This document shows positions 52,906-61,976 of a stretch of 64,000 bases of DNA, piece by piece. A program made the position numbers and the translations under genes. The stretch's first letter is position 1. Each line of letters opens with the position of its first letter. The notes beneath the pieces are model-generated. The model saw only the letters and a list, made by a program, of their open reading frames with translations. It did no database searches and had not been told where the DNA came from. The stretch is from Natrinema versiforme JCM 10478 (GTDB taxonomy: Archaea > Halobacteriota > Halobacteria > Halobacteriales > Natrialbaceae): contig NZ_AOID01000051.1 in assembly GCF_000337195.1 (NCBI RefSeq), positions 103,652 through 167,651 on the forward strand, given 5' to 3'.

Positions 52906-53628
52906 GTGAACGTCACCACCGAGTCGCTCGCCGACCGCATCGACAGGACCGAAACCGATCGGAAGACGGTTCGCGTGTGTCCCCCTGCGGACGACGTCGA
53001 TGTCGCGGCGATCGAGTCCTTTTTCGATCCGCACGAGGTCGACCTCGAGATCGTCGATGCGTCCGGCCCCCTGACCGCCGTCGTCGAACTCCGCGCGGAC
53101 GGCCGGCACATCGTCTCGAGTCCGTTCGAGAACGTTCGACGCTACGCTCAAGCCTGGACGGAGTCGATGGCCGTCGGGCTGCAGGCCGACCGCCCGGCCG
53201 TGGTCACCGAACTGACGGACAACACCTTCGAATCGTACGACAAGCAGCGGATGATCATGGCCTCGCGGATCGTCGAGTTCCGCGCCTGGAACGCCGGTTC
53301 CGGCGAGCTTCACGCGGGCTTCCAACAGCTGTCCAAGCTCGATTACCAGCCCGAGGTCTACCGGAATCTCGCGTCCTCGGCCGTCAAGACGCACGTCTAC
53401 GGTGAACCCGACCGAAAGCCGCTCCCGGACCTCGAGCTAACGGTTCACGACGGCGACAGCGAGGAACTCCGCAACCACTGGTGGGTCGCCTACGACGGGG
53501 ACGGTGACGACGAGCAGAAAATCGTCCTGCTCGCCCAGGAACGCGGCCCAAACCAGTTCTACGGGTTCTGGACGGAGCGACCCGCTGTCGTCGACGACGT
53601 CATCGCTCGCATGGAGCATCTCGCCTGA
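52906..53628 (+). CDS. DICT sensory domain protein
   Basis: 240 residues from a GTG at 52906. Matches the haloarchaeal DICT-domain proteins: an acidic alpha/beta start, a central block with VSSPFENVRRYAQAW near residue 75, and the typical ending FYGFWTERPAVVDDV near residue 220. The domain is thought to be a light or redox sensor module in signalling proteins; here it stands alone without an output domain. GTG start deduced from where similarity begins; no in-frame ATG nearby. Confidence 0.7.
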   Translation: MNVTTESLADRIDRTETDRKTVRVCPPADDVDVAAIESFFDPHEVDLEIVDASGPLTAVVELRADGRHIVSSPFENVRRYAQAWTESMAVGLQADRPAVVTELTDNTFESYDKQRMIMASRIVEFRAWNAGSGELHAGFQQLSKLDYQPEVYRNLASSAVKTHVYGEPDRKPLPDLELTVHDGDSEELRNHWWVAYDGDGDDEQKIVLLAQERGPNQFYGFWTERPAVVDDVIARMEHLA

Positions 53629-53675
53629 GTTGCGTCGCGGCAGCGACTCGCAACGGTCGTGGCCCCGTCTCGATA

Positions 53676-54638
53676 TCACCGATTCGACTCTCCTCTCTGC
53701 CCGTGCTCGCGTGCAAGTCGGGATTGCTCGAGCAGCCGTTCGATTCGGTCGTCCGTCGAGGGATGGGTCGAGAGGAGTCGCGTCAAGTCGTCGTCCTCTT
53801 CGGTGTGGACGTACAGGGTCGAGAGCAATCCTTGCGAGGGCTCGGCGGCGCGCTGGATCGTCCGGAGCGCGCGAGCGAGCGCGACCGGCTTGCCGGTGAC
53901 CGCTGCGGCGCGGTCGTCGGCGGCGTACTCCCGCCGGCGCGAGTGTGCGCGGACGGCGAGGGTCACGAGGAGAAACCCGGCCACGACGCCGCCCTCGACG
54001 ACCTGCAGCAGTCGGCCGAACGCCGTCCGGGACCACGACGCTGGATTGCCGCGGATCCACGCGACCGCTCGAGCGATCCCCGCGAGCGGAAGCAAGAACG
54101 GAGCTAACACCAGAAAGACGAGTCCTGCGACGAGCCGGAAGACGCTGTAGGCGAGCGTCTGAACGAACGCGTCGTAGCGCTCGAGGTGGGCGAGTTCGTG
54201 GGCCGCGAGCGCCTCGAGTTCGTCGAGGGTCAGCAGCCGGAGCAGCGAGCGGTCGAGGACGACGACGCCGTTTCGCTTGCTGCCCAGCGCGAAGGCGTTG
54301 GGCATCGGCAGCCGGGCGAGCAGGATCGTCGGCGAACCGACGTTCATCCGGGACTCGAGGGCGTCGATCCGCCGGTAGAATCCGGGTGCGTGCGAACGCG
54401 GCAGTTCGACCGCCTCGAGACTCGAGAGGAGGTGTTTCGTCCCGAGTCGATAGCTGAGATAGCCGCCGAGGAGTCCGACCGCGATGATCAACAGGACCGC
54501 CGTCGCAGGGTCGGGCGCGGAGGCCCGGAGCACCGACAGCGCCCAGTAGCTCAGCGCCGCCAGTCCGAGGTACCACACCAACAACAGGCAGCCGACCAGT
54601 GCCATCAGGAGCCGGGTCCCCGCGGGACGAGCAGACAT
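53676..54638 (-). CDS. M48-family zinc metalloprotease, HtpX-like
   Basis: 320 residues. Two N-terminal membrane helices (GTRLLMALVGCLLLVWYLG and neighbouring segment) and two more in the middle. Zinc motif HELAHLERYD near residue 145 supplies the two His ligands and the catalytic Glu; the third ligand Glu should be in the following EYAADDRAA. HtpX-type proteases degrade damaged membrane proteins. No operon partner. Confidence 0.85.
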   Translation of the reverse strand: MSARPAGTRLLMALVGCLLLVWYLGLAALSYWALSVLRASAPDPATAVLLIIAVGLLGGYLSYRLGTKHLLSSLEAVELPRSHAPGFYRRIDALESRMNVGSPTILLARLPMPNAFALGSKRNGVVVLDRSLLRLLTLDELEALAAHELAHLERYDAFVQTLAYSVFRLVAGLVFLVLAPFLLPLAGIARAVAWIRGNPASWSRTAFGRLLQVVEGGVVAGFLLVTLAVRAHSRRREYAADDRAAAVTGKPVALARALRTIQRAAEPSQGLLSTLYVHTEEDDDLTRLLSTHPSTDDRIERLLEQSRLAREHGQRGESNR

Positions 54639-55007
54639 CGGTGTCGAGCAGCCCTACGGGCGGCCGGTTGAAACGGGTATCGGACGGGCGCTCGAGACGG
54701 CTTTGTGAGTCAGAGAGCGGGTGATGCGGGTGAGCAGCCGACGAGAGACCAGCAACGATGCGTGTCCGACTCGCGCTGGCAACGGGGAATCGCCACGCCC
54801 TCCCCAGCCGATTCGCTCACTGCGTTCGCTCATCCCTCGCACAACGTTGTCCTGCGGTTCGCCGATGGCGAACCGCAGCACAGCGCGCGCCACCGCCGTG
54901 GCTTGGTCGGGCCGGTTGTATGTGTCTCGCCCGTACCGACGCTGCGAACCAAATCGATCGACCGCGGGTTTTCGGGGTGCTACAGACCGGTATCGCAGCT
55001 CGAGCGA
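54639..55007. other. 369-base intergenic region containing repeat copy C
   Basis: Between the M48 protease gene and a hypothetical gene. Apart from the repeat at 54778-54896, no gene or RNA was recognised; the reading frames inside do not resemble neighbour proteins. Confidence 0.55.
54778..54896 (+). repeat. Variable-interior repeat, copy C
   Basis: Starts GGCAACGGGGAATCGCCACG and ends AGCGCGCGCCACCGC, matching the ends of copies A and B at 38.4-38.8 kb. The interior differs but contains its own hairpin, TGCGGTTCGCC (54853-54863) and GGCGAACCGCA (54867-54877). Single orientation here. Confidence 0.65.
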
Positions 55008-55934
55008 TCAGTCAGCCGACAGCGCCTCTTCGAGCCGGTCTTCGATATCGTCCAGTTCGTCGCGTAGCTCCTCGCCTTCGGCACCCTCGAGGTCGTCGAT
55101 CCGGTCGGCGATCCCCTGCAGTCGCGAGTACTTCTCGTCCTCGTCGACGCCGGTCTTCTGGACGTAGACGTCTTCCTCGATATCGTAGACCTCGGGCTCC
55201 TCGAGGTCGGTCACGGCGAGGACGACATCTAGTTTGTCCCGGTCGACGCCCGTCACCCACTCGCGGGGGATGCCGCGCTCGTCGAGGGCGGCGAAGATCG
55301 TTTCGGCGTCTTTGGGCTGTCGTCGCTCCCGAGTCGTCCGCCGGACGGTCCCGTAGCGCCCGTGGAGTTCCTGGTCGGGGCCGAGTCGCTCGAGCAGGGG
55401 TTCCCGGGCCGAGCGGCGGACCCGATCGGAGCCGTGCTGGACGTCCGACGCGAGCACGTAGAGGTCCGTCAGCGAGTCGGTGTCGAGGGCCGTGGGCTCG
55501 TCGGCGTCGAGTTCCTCGAGCAGTGCGGCCAGTAACAGAGCGTCGTCGTGGACGCGTTCGGGCGGGTTTCGGGCGTCCGCCGCGGGAACGAGAAACGGGC
55601 TTTCTCCGGCGCTCCCGTCGGTATCGTACCTGATCACCTCGTCGTCGGCAGCGTACTCGTCGGCGAGGGTCACGACGCTAGCGTAGGGCTCGACCCCCGG
55701 CTGGAGGTGGTCGATCGAAACCTCGCCGTCGTCGAGTTGCTCGAGGAAGACGACGAACTGCTCGCGCCAGAGCGGTCGCGTCTCGCCGCTATCGCCGAAC
55801 CGGACGACGATCCGGTCGTCGTCGGTCCGCTCGACCTCGAACGGCCGCTCGGAGACCGGCGTCAGCAGTTCGGTGCCCGGCTCGAGGCCCTCACACTGCC
55901 GCCGAATGCTCGCCCACGTGTCGTCGGGTTCCAT
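55008..55934 (-). CDS. Acidic hypothetical protein
   Basis: 308 residues. Rich in Glu and Asp, with no hydrophobic segment and no motif that I can name. The C-terminal 100 residues are strongly helical (KYSRLQGIADRIDDLEGAE...RLEEALS), perhaps coiled coil. Length and codon use match a conserved haloarchaeal gene. ATG at 55934. The next gene on the same strand (HAD hydrolase) starts about 740 bases further up and ends 86 bases from this start, so they could form an operon. Confidence 0.6.
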   Translation of the reverse strand: MEPDDTWASIRRQCEGLEPGTELLTPVSERPFEVERTDDDRIVVRFGDSGETRPLWREQFVVFLEQLDDGEVSIDHLQPGVEPYASVVTLADEYAADDEVIRYDTDGSAGESPFLVPAADARNPPERVHDDALLLAALLEELDADEPTALDTDSLTDLYVLASDVQHGSDRVRRSAREPLLERLGPDQELHGRYGTVRRTTRERRQPKDAETIFAALDERGIPREWVTGVDRDKLDVVLAVTDLEEPEVYDIEEDVYVQKTGVDEDEKYSRLQGIADRIDDLEGAEGEELRDELDDIEDRLEEALSAD

Positions 55935-56020
55935 AGGGTGGCTACGGCGAGCGAGCGGAAAAAGCGCGGCCACGAATCTGCCACCGTCGAACGTCGGTCT
56001 CGCTGGCGAGAAAGCGCGGC

Positions 56021-56677
56021 CTACTCGAGAACGGACGGAAGCTGCGAGAGCGACGGGAGGTGGTAGGTCGGGTCGATGTCGGCCTCGACTCGTTCGTCCC
56101 CGTCGGACCGCGAGAGCAACACCGAATCGATGCCCGCGTTGTCGGCCGCCCGCACGTCGACGGCTCGGTCGCCGATGTACAGCGCGGACTCGGCCTCAAG
56201 GGAGTCCATCGCGGTCTCGATGTTCGTCGGATCGGGCTTGCGCCGGGCGAGCCCCTCGGGGCTCAGCGGACAGCCGTAGACGGTCTCGAACAGCGATCGC
56301 AGCCCGAATCGATCGAGCAGCGTCGAGACCACGGTCGGGTGATTGTCGCTGACGATACCGAGGGGCAACTCGAGCGACCGAACGGCGGTAACATCGTCGT
56401 AGGCAGAACGCAGCCCGCGCTCGACTTCCTCACACTGGGCACGAACCATCTCGCGGGCGGCTTGGGCACAGAACGCGTTCGTCTCGATGCCGAGGCTGCG
56501 ACAGCGCTCGGCGATCGATTCGAAGTCGCCCCGGAGGAGCGCCTGCAGCGTCTCGGTCGCCGGTTCGGACCGGCCGAGTTGCTCGTACGTACGGCCGAGC
56601 GCGGCGGACAGCCGCTGGGACGACGGACTCTCGACGACGACCCCGTCGAAGTCGAACAGGACCGCATCGTAGGTCAT
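56021..56677 (-). CDS. HAD-superfamily phosphatase
   Basis: 218 residues. Phosphoglycolate-phosphatase-like HAD fold. Motif I DFDGVVVE near residue 8, motif II IVSDNHP near residue 110, motif III KPDP near residue 145 and motif IV GDRAVDVRAADNAG near residue 170. Substrate unknown. A TATA-like AATTATAATC (minus strand) lies about 28 bases before the ATG at 56677. Divergent from the AOR gene. Confidence 0.85.
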   Translation of the reverse strand: MTYDAVLFDFDGVVVESPSSQRLSAALGRTYEQLGRSEPATETLQALLRGDFESIAERCRSLGIETNAFCAQAAREMVRAQCEEVERGLRSAYDDVTAVRSLELPLGIVSDNHPTVVSTLLDRFGLRSLFETVYGCPLSPEGLARRKPDPTNIETAMDSLEAESALYIGDRAVDVRAADNAGIDSVLLSRSDGDERVEADIDPTYHLPSLSQLPSVLE

Positions 56678-56699
56678 ATTGGCACAGATATCGCTGTCG

Positions 56700-56709
56700 G
56701 GATTATAAT
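56700..56709 (-). promoter_or_regulatory. TATA-like box for HAD hydrolase gene
   Basis: Minus-strand AATTATAATC centred about 28 bases before the ATG at 56677, in the divergent gap with the AOR gene. Confidence 0.55.
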
Positions 56710-56795
56710 TCTGTTGAGATCATCGGCACGGCGGACCCCGATCTCCGTGTCGATCGGGGCCCAGAGCTAAGGCATCCCCAGTGGTGAATGGTCCC

Positions 56796-58463
56796 ATGTT
56801 GCACGCAAAAGGCCCGCTTCTCACCGTCGACGTGGGCGACCGAACGGCGACCGAGACGAGCATCGACGACACGCTCGAGGCGGCCGTCGGCGGGCGGGCG
56901 GTCGCGACGGCGCTGGCCCACGAGCGAATCCCGTTCGACGCGGACCCGTTCGGCCCCGAGAACCGCGCCTATCTCGCCCCGGGACCGCTCCAGCAGTCCC
57001 GGATGTCCTTTACCGGCCGGCTGAACATGACCGCCCTCTCGCCGCTGACCGACGGGCTGGTCTCGAGCAACGCCGGCGGCTACCTCTCGCGAAACGTCGT
57101 CGGAACGGGGATCGGCGTCCTCGAGCTCGCGGGCACGAGCGACGAGCTACTGGCCGTCCACGTCACCGACTGCGGCGTCGAGTTCGAGGAGGTACCCGAA
57201 CTCGAGGGTGCGACGGTGCCCGAAACCTCAGAGTACATGGCCGACCGCCACGGCCTCGGACCGGACAACTGCCTCGCGATCGGCCCCGCCGGCGAGAACC
57301 GGGTCCGGTTCGCCTCGGCGATGACCTTCGATTCGCGGGCGTTCGGTCGCGGCGGGCTGGGTGCCGTGCTGGGATCGAAACATGTAAAGTTCGTCACATT
57401 CGAGGGCGAGGCAGAACCCTCGGTCGAAATCCCGAACCCGCCGGAGATGGACATCCACCGGGAGGCGGCCCAGTCGGACGACCTACTGCGACGGCAGGGG
57501 ACGACGGGCAGCACTGAGTTCATCAACGACAACTTCGCGCTTCCGACCCGCTACTTCGAGGAGTACGGGTTCGAGCACGCCGACCGGATCGGCGGTGCCG
57601 CCGTCGAAGCAAAAAAGTACGAGAAGCGCGCGTGCTCGGCGTGTGCCTACGCCTGTAAGCTCCCGACGCGTGACGAGGAGGCGGGCGTCGAAACCGAGGG
57701 CCCGGAGTTCGAAACCGTCTACGCGTTCGGCTCGAGCCAGGGCGTCGGGGACATCGTCGACGTGATGAAGGCCAACGAACTCTGTGACTCCCTCGGCATG
57801 GACACGATCTCCGCCGGGGTCACCGTCGCGGCCTACCTCGCGAGCGAGGACGAGTTCGGTAACGCCGACCTCGCGCGGGAACTCACCGAGAAGATCGCGT
57901 ATCGTGAGGGGATCGGCGACCGCCTCGCGGAGGGCGTCGACCGCTGTCACGCCGACCTCGGCGTCGACAACTACACGGTCAAGGGCACCGAGTTCGCCGC
58001 CCATGACGGGCGCGTCCTCCACGGACAGGGACTCTCCTACGCCGTCGCGAACCGCGGTGCGGACCACATGTACGCCGGCATGCTGACCCCCGAGTACAGC
58101 GGCGAACTCGATCCGGAGGGCACCCTCGGGAAGGCCGAGCGACTCGTCCACGAGGAAAACGCCTCCGCGTTCCGGGACACCGGCATCGTCTGTGCGTTCG
58201 GCAGCGACTACGTCACCCCGGACAGACTCGAGACGCTGTTCGACGCCGACTACGCCGATCTGATGGAAATCGGCGCGCGGACCGTTCGCCGCGAGCGCCA
58301 CTTCAACAACCAGCGGGGGTTCGACCGGAGCGACGACGGGCTGCCCTACAAGATTCCAGACCTCGAGGCGGCGATCGACGAGTACTACGCGGCGCGGGGC
58401 TGGACCGCAGACGGCATCGTTCCGGACACGGCCCTCGAGCCGATCGCGCCGTCAGCGGACTGA
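56796..58463 (+). CDS. Aldehyde ferredoxin oxidoreductase family protein
   Basis: 555 residues. Tungstopterin enzyme family that oxidises aldehydes with ferredoxin as acceptor. N-terminal pterin domain (LTVDVGDRTATE near residue 8). The Fe-S cysteines appear as CSACAYAC near residue 285, and a later Cys in GIVCAFGSDY near residue 465 completes the expected set. Substrate aldehyde unknown. The gene ends 32 bases from the stop of the convergent MoaD/SAMP-like gene, so tungstopterin or sulfur-carrier use may be linked (inference). ATG at 56796 chosen; a GTG five codons upstream is possible. Confidence 0.88.
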   Translation: MLHAKGPLLTVDVGDRTATETSIDDTLEAAVGGRAVATALAHERIPFDADPFGPENRAYLAPGPLQQSRMSFTGRLNMTALSPLTDGLVSSNAGGYLSRNVVGTGIGVLELAGTSDELLAVHVTDCGVEFEEVPELEGATVPETSEYMADRHGLGPDNCLAIGPAGENRVRFASAMTFDSRAFGRGGLGAVLGSKHVKFVTFEGEAEPSVEIPNPPEMDIHREAAQSDDLLRRQGTTGSTEFINDNFALPTRYFEEYGFEHADRIGGAAVEAKKYEKRACSACAYACKLPTRDEEAGVETEGPEFETVYAFGSSQGVGDIVDVMKANELCDSLGMDTISAGVTVAAYLASEDEFGNADLARELTEKIAYREGIGDRLAEGVDRCHADLGVDNYTVKGTEFAAHDGRVLHGQGLSYAVANRGADHMYAGMLTPEYSGELDPEGTLGKAERLVHEENASAFRDTGIVCAFGSDYVTPDRLETLFDADYADLMEIGARTVRRERHFNNQRGFDRSDDGLPYKIPDLEAAIDEYYAARGWTADGIVPDTALEPIAPSAD

Positions 58464-58495
58464 CGAGAGCGAGACTCAGTTCGGAACTGGCCCGC

Positions 58496-58777
58496 TCACC
58501 CGCCGTACACCGACGGTACCAGCCGGATCACGGAACCGTCTTCGAGGGCCGTCTCGAGGCCGTCGATGTGGACGACGTGCTTCGCATCCTTCGTGACGAC
58601 CGTGTCCCCCGCCAGCCCGTCGCCGTCCGCGGCCACGAGTTCGCCCTCGAGGCCCGGATACGCCGCCTCGAGTTCGGCCAAGAGGTCGCCGACGGTGTCG
58701 GCGTCCGTCTCGTACCGGACCGTCTTCTCGCCGACGGCGTCGCGAAACGGGCCGAAGAAGACGCACTCGAGTTGCAC
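58496..58777 (-). CDS. MoaD/ThiS ubiquitin-like protein (SAMP candidate) ending in Gly-Gly
   Basis: 93 residues from a GTG at 58777. Beta-grasp fold expected: VQLECVFFGPFRDAVGEKT at the start, a central helical turn (DTVGDLLAELEAAYP), and the C-terminus VPSVYGG ending exactly in the di-glycine needed for adenylation. In Haloferax such proteins act both as sulfur carriers for molybdopterin/tungstopterin and as SAMP protein modifiers. It lies 44 bases after a TrxR-like gene on the same strand and convergent with an AOR. The in-frame extension further upstream is basic and unlike the family, so the GTG is preferred. Confidence 0.8.
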   Translation of the reverse strand: MQLECVFFGPFRDAVGEKTVRYETDADTVGDLLAELEAAYPGLEGELVAADGDGLAGDTVVTKDAKHVVHIDGLETALEDGSVIRLVPSVYGG

Positions 58778-58821
58778 ACAGTGACGTTCGACGCGGCGTC
58801 CCTTGTAGTCGAGGGGCGAGC

Positions 58822-59424
58822 TTAGGCCACGTCGTCCGGTACGTCGAAGTCGTGGAAGTGCTCGCCTTTCTCCTTGCTCAGAATGTCGAGCGCCGCCGAC
58901 GCACCGTCGCCCGCCGCGATCACGGCTTGCCACTCCTCGTCCCGGACCATCGCGCCCGTCGCGTACAAGTTCTTGATGCTCGTCTCCGTGTCGAGGTCCA
59001 CGTCGACGGTACCGTCGTCGGAAAAATCCACCTCGAGGTCCTCGGCCATGGAGCGATCGGCACCCGTCGCGAGCACGACGTAGTCGGCCTCGTACTCGCC
59101 GTCATCGTCGACGGCTTCGCCGTCTGCTCGTTGCGTCTCCGACGCAACGCTGGTTTCGACGCGGAACCCGTCGTCGCCCGGTTCGACCTCAATGACCGCC
59201 TCGCCGACGCGGATGTCTGCTCCGCGGTCGCTGACCTGTCCACGGGTCAGTTCCATGAACTCGCTGCCGCTGATGCTCCGGATTCCCGGATAGTTGAACA
59301 GGTGGGCCTTGTGCATCCACGTCTCGTCGGTGTCGAAGACGACGGTCTCGAGGTCGTTTTTCGCGGTGAAAAGCGCCGCGCTCAGTCCGGCCGCGCCGCC
59401 GCCGACGATGACGACATCTGGCAT
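58822..59424 (-). CDS. Thioredoxin-reductase-like FAD oxidoreductase lacking CxxC
   Basis: 200 residues. FAD-binding Rossmann fold (VIVGGGAAGLSAALFTAKND near residue 5) and the C-terminal FAD contact ATGAMVRDEEWQAVIAAGDGASAALDI typical of the thioredoxin reductase family. It lacks the catalytic CxxC and is short for a full TrxR (about 310). So it may be a non-disulfide flavoprotein of the TrxR-like group. TATA-like box on the minus strand about 29 bases before the ATG. Upstream gene of a probable two-gene operon with the SAMP-like gene. Confidence 0.8.
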   Translation of the reverse strand: MPDVVIVGGGAAGLSAALFTAKNDLETVVFDTDETWMHKAHLFNYPGIRSISGSEFMELTRGQVSDRGADIRVGEAVIEVEPGDDGFRVETSVASETQRADGEAVDDDGEYEADYVVLATGADRSMAEDLEVDFSDDGTVDVDLDTETSIKNLYATGAMVRDEEWQAVIAAGDGASAALDILSKEKGEHFHDFDVPDDVA

Positions 59425-59449
59425 ATGCGCAGTGACCACGAACGACGGG

Positions 59450-59457
59450 ATAAAAAA
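59450..59457 (-). promoter_or_regulatory. TATA-like box for TrxR-like/SAMP-like operon
   Basis: Minus-strand TTTTTATC about 29 bases before the ATG at 59424. Its 216-base upstream gap is divergent with the Rieske-DAO gene. Confidence 0.55.
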
Positions 59458-59640
59458 TTCCGACAGCGATCGAGACAGTCTCGAATCGCTGCTCGTCGGT
59501 TCTCGCTTCTCGTCACGTCAGCTCCCCCGCAGCGGTCGTCAGTTGGTTCCAATCGCTGGACTGGGCGGGTCGCTCGAGCGAGCGATTTCACCCCCGACCC
59601 CTTTTGGGCCGAGTGTGGATAGCTCGACGCGGTGATTCCA

Positions 59641-61221
59641 ATGTCGGACGATACCGCACCTGCACCCGAATCCCCGGATCCGGAGTCGCTGTGGCTGGCC
59701 ACGACGCCGACGACCGACTACGACCCCTTCGAGGACGGGCTCGACGTCGACGTGGCTGTCGTCGGTGGCGGCATCACCGGACTGAGCACGGCGATCGAAC
59801 TCAAAGAGGCCGGTCGGTCCGTCGCGGTCCTCGAGTCGGATCGGATCATCGAGAGCACGACCGGACACACGACGGCCAAGCTCACCTCCCAGCACGGGCT
59901 GTGCTACGACACGCTCGTCTCCGAGTTCGGCGAGGAACGGGCGAGACAGTACGCCGAGGCCAACGAGGCGGCGATCGATACCGTCGAGCGGCGCGTCGAG
60001 GAGTTCGACATCGACTGTGACTTCCGGCGCACCGAGGCCTACACCTACGCGGCCTCGCTCGACGACGTTTCGAAGGTTCGCGACGAGGTCGACGCGGCCC
60101 AGCGGCTCGGGCTCCCCGCCTCGTACGTCGAGGAGACGCCGCTGCCGTACGACGTCGACGGCGCGGTCCGCTTCGACGAGCAGGCGGCGTTCCACCCGCG
60201 GAAGTACCTCCTGTCGATCGCGGATGAGATCCACGGCGAGGATAGCTACGTCTTCGAGGAGACCCGCGCGCTCGAGATCGAACCCGGCTCGCCGTGTCGG
60301 GTCAAAACGGAGCGGGGAGAGGTCGTCGCCGACGACGTGGTCGTCGCGACGCACTTCCCGTTCTTCGATCGGGCCGGCTACTTCGCGCGGATGCATCCCC
60401 ACCGAGCCTATCTGCTCGCCGTTCGCATCGACGGTTCACCGCCGGCGGGCATGTACTACAACACCGCCTCGCCGCCGGCGACGATACGGCGGTATCCGGT
60501 GACCGAGTCGGCGGAACCGGACGAGGCGGGGGAATCGGAGGAACTCCTGATCGTCGGCGGCCAGAGCCACAAGCCAAGCGTCGACGGGGTGGCGACCTCC
60601 GAACGCTACCGGCGCTGCGAGGCGTTCGCCCGAGCGCACTTCGATGTCGAATCGATCGAGTACCGCTGGTCGACCATGGACTACTCGCCGGTCGACGACG
60701 TGCCTTTTATCGGTCGGATCGATCCGCTCTCCGAGCACGTCTACGTCGGCACCGGATTCAAGGGCTGGGGGATGACCGCCGGCACCGCCGCGGGGATGAT
60801 CCTCGCCGACCTCATTACCGAGGGCGAGAACCCGTGGGCCGACGTCTTCGATCCCCAGCGGTTCACGCCGACGGCCTCCGCGAAGCGCTTCCTCGAGGAG
60901 AACGCCAAAGTCGGCGGCAGTTTCGTCGGCGACCGGATCAAGTCGCTGCTGGCGTCGCTCGAGGCGCGCGGTTCGGACGGGTTCCCCGACCCCGGGGACG
61001 GTCGTGTCGTTCGGCGAACGGACCAGCCGCTGGGAGTCTACCGCGACGAGGACGGGACGACCCACGCCGTGTCAGCGACCTGTCCGCACATGGGCTGTCT
61101 CGTCCGGTGGAACGACGCCGAACGGACGTGGGACTGTCCCTGCCACGGCTCGCGGTTCACCCACGACGGCGAGGTGCTGTCGGGGCCCGCCGTCGAGGGA
61201 CTGCTGTATCGACGGCTTTGA
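59641..61221 (+). CDS. DAO-type FAD oxidoreductase with C-terminal Rieske domain
   Basis: 526 residues. An N-terminal FAD-dependent oxidoreductase domain (DAO type: VAVVGGGITGLSTAIEL near residue 40) covers about 430 residues. The C-terminal 90 residues are a Rieske [2Fe-2S] domain with the ligands in CPHMGC and CPCHGS (residues about 480-510). Such fusions oxidise amines or glycine-like substrates with electron output to the Rieske centre, but the substrate here is unknown. ATG at 59641; a start three codons upstream is possible. No paired reductase gene nearby. Confidence 0.85.
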   Translation: MSDDTAPAPESPDPESLWLATTPTTDYDPFEDGLDVDVAVVGGGITGLSTAIELKEAGRSVAVLESDRIIESTTGHTTAKLTSQHGLCYDTLVSEFGEERARQYAEANEAAIDTVERRVEEFDIDCDFRRTEAYTYAASLDDVSKVRDEVDAAQRLGLPASYVEETPLPYDVDGAVRFDEQAAFHPRKYLLSIADEIHGEDSYVFEETRALEIEPGSPCRVKTERGEVVADDVVVATHFPFFDRAGYFARMHPHRAYLLAVRIDGSPPAGMYYNTASPPATIRRYPVTESAEPDEAGESEELLIVGGQSHKPSVDGVATSERYRRCEAFARAHFDVESIEYRWSTMDYSPVDDVPFIGRIDPLSEHVYVGTGFKGWGMTAGTAAGMILADLITEGENPWADVFDPQRFTPTASAKRFLEENAKVGGSFVGDRIKSLLASLEARGSDGFPDPGDGRVVRRTDQPLGVYRDEDGTTHAVSATCPHMGCLVRWNDAERTWDCPCHGSRFTHDGEVLSGPAVEGLLYRRL

Positions 61222-61374
61222 GTCCCAGAACGAGTCGTCGTCACCAGTAGTTTTGAATTCTCTCTTCACTCAGGCGGCGGTGCGAAACCGAATCGTCCGA
61301 TCCGGCAAGTTGGGATGCGAATGACCGGCTATAGGTGGATAGCGCACGGAAACCACATAGTCCGAACCACTGGT

Positions 61375-61851
61375 TCACCCGTCAGTTTCGATTGGGTTCG
61401 CGAGCGATTCGCTACAATCTCGCTCGTCGTCATCAGAATCGCGTGTTTCCCAAAAGGGTATACCGTGGCCATCTGAACCAATCCGATACGCTATCTGGAT
61501 AGCATACTCGCCCAATTCTTCCTCAGATTCGATTGTTACCCACTCTGAATGCATGTCCATCCGAAAATAGACACGGAATTGTCTCGTCTCATCGGGCCAC
61601 TCCTGTGGGATCCATCGTTGTTGAGTTCGCCCATCTTCTTCACGGCCATCAATAGTATAGGAATCAGAGAGGATTTCTTCATCCTCATACTCGACACGCA
61701 GGTGAACGGTATGCGCTTGGGTGTCTAAATTAATCAGTTCGATACAGTTGAGACGAGGATGTCGGTTAGAAAGAACTGAGGCGGTACATCCAGAAAACGC
61801 ACCAGCGAGTAGAGAGGGCGTAGCTCGGAGGATAGCACGACGAGAGGGCAT
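61375..61851 (-). CDS. Tat-exported lipoprotein with low-G+C composition (hypothetical)
   Basis: 158 residues from the ATG at 61851. Twin-arginine signal (PSRRAILRATPS) and a lipobox ending FSGC near residue 22. The rest is acidic, strand-rich and unassigned. The region around it (61230-61970) has visibly lower G+C (one sampled line about 45%, neighbours near 65-70%) and includes more A/T-ending codons, hinting at acquired DNA. A TATA-like TATACAAA on the minus strand is centred about 25 bases before the start. Confidence 0.65.
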   Translation of the reverse strand: MPSRRAILRATPSLLAGAFSGCTASVLSNRHPRLNCIELINLDTQAHTVHLRVEYEDEEILSDSYTIDGREEDGRTQQRWIPQEWPDETRQFRVYFRMDMHSEWVTIESEEELGEYAIQIAYRIGSDGHGIPFWETRDSDDDERDCSESLANPIETDG

Positions 61852-61976
61852 GTAGTGAGATGTACAACACATTTGTATAGACTTTCTGTGTGAGGGAGCG
61901 GAATAGGCGATACTTGTACGCCCTGTACTTATCACGGCTTTCAGAAACCGCTCCAAATAAAGAAACTGTCTACTAT

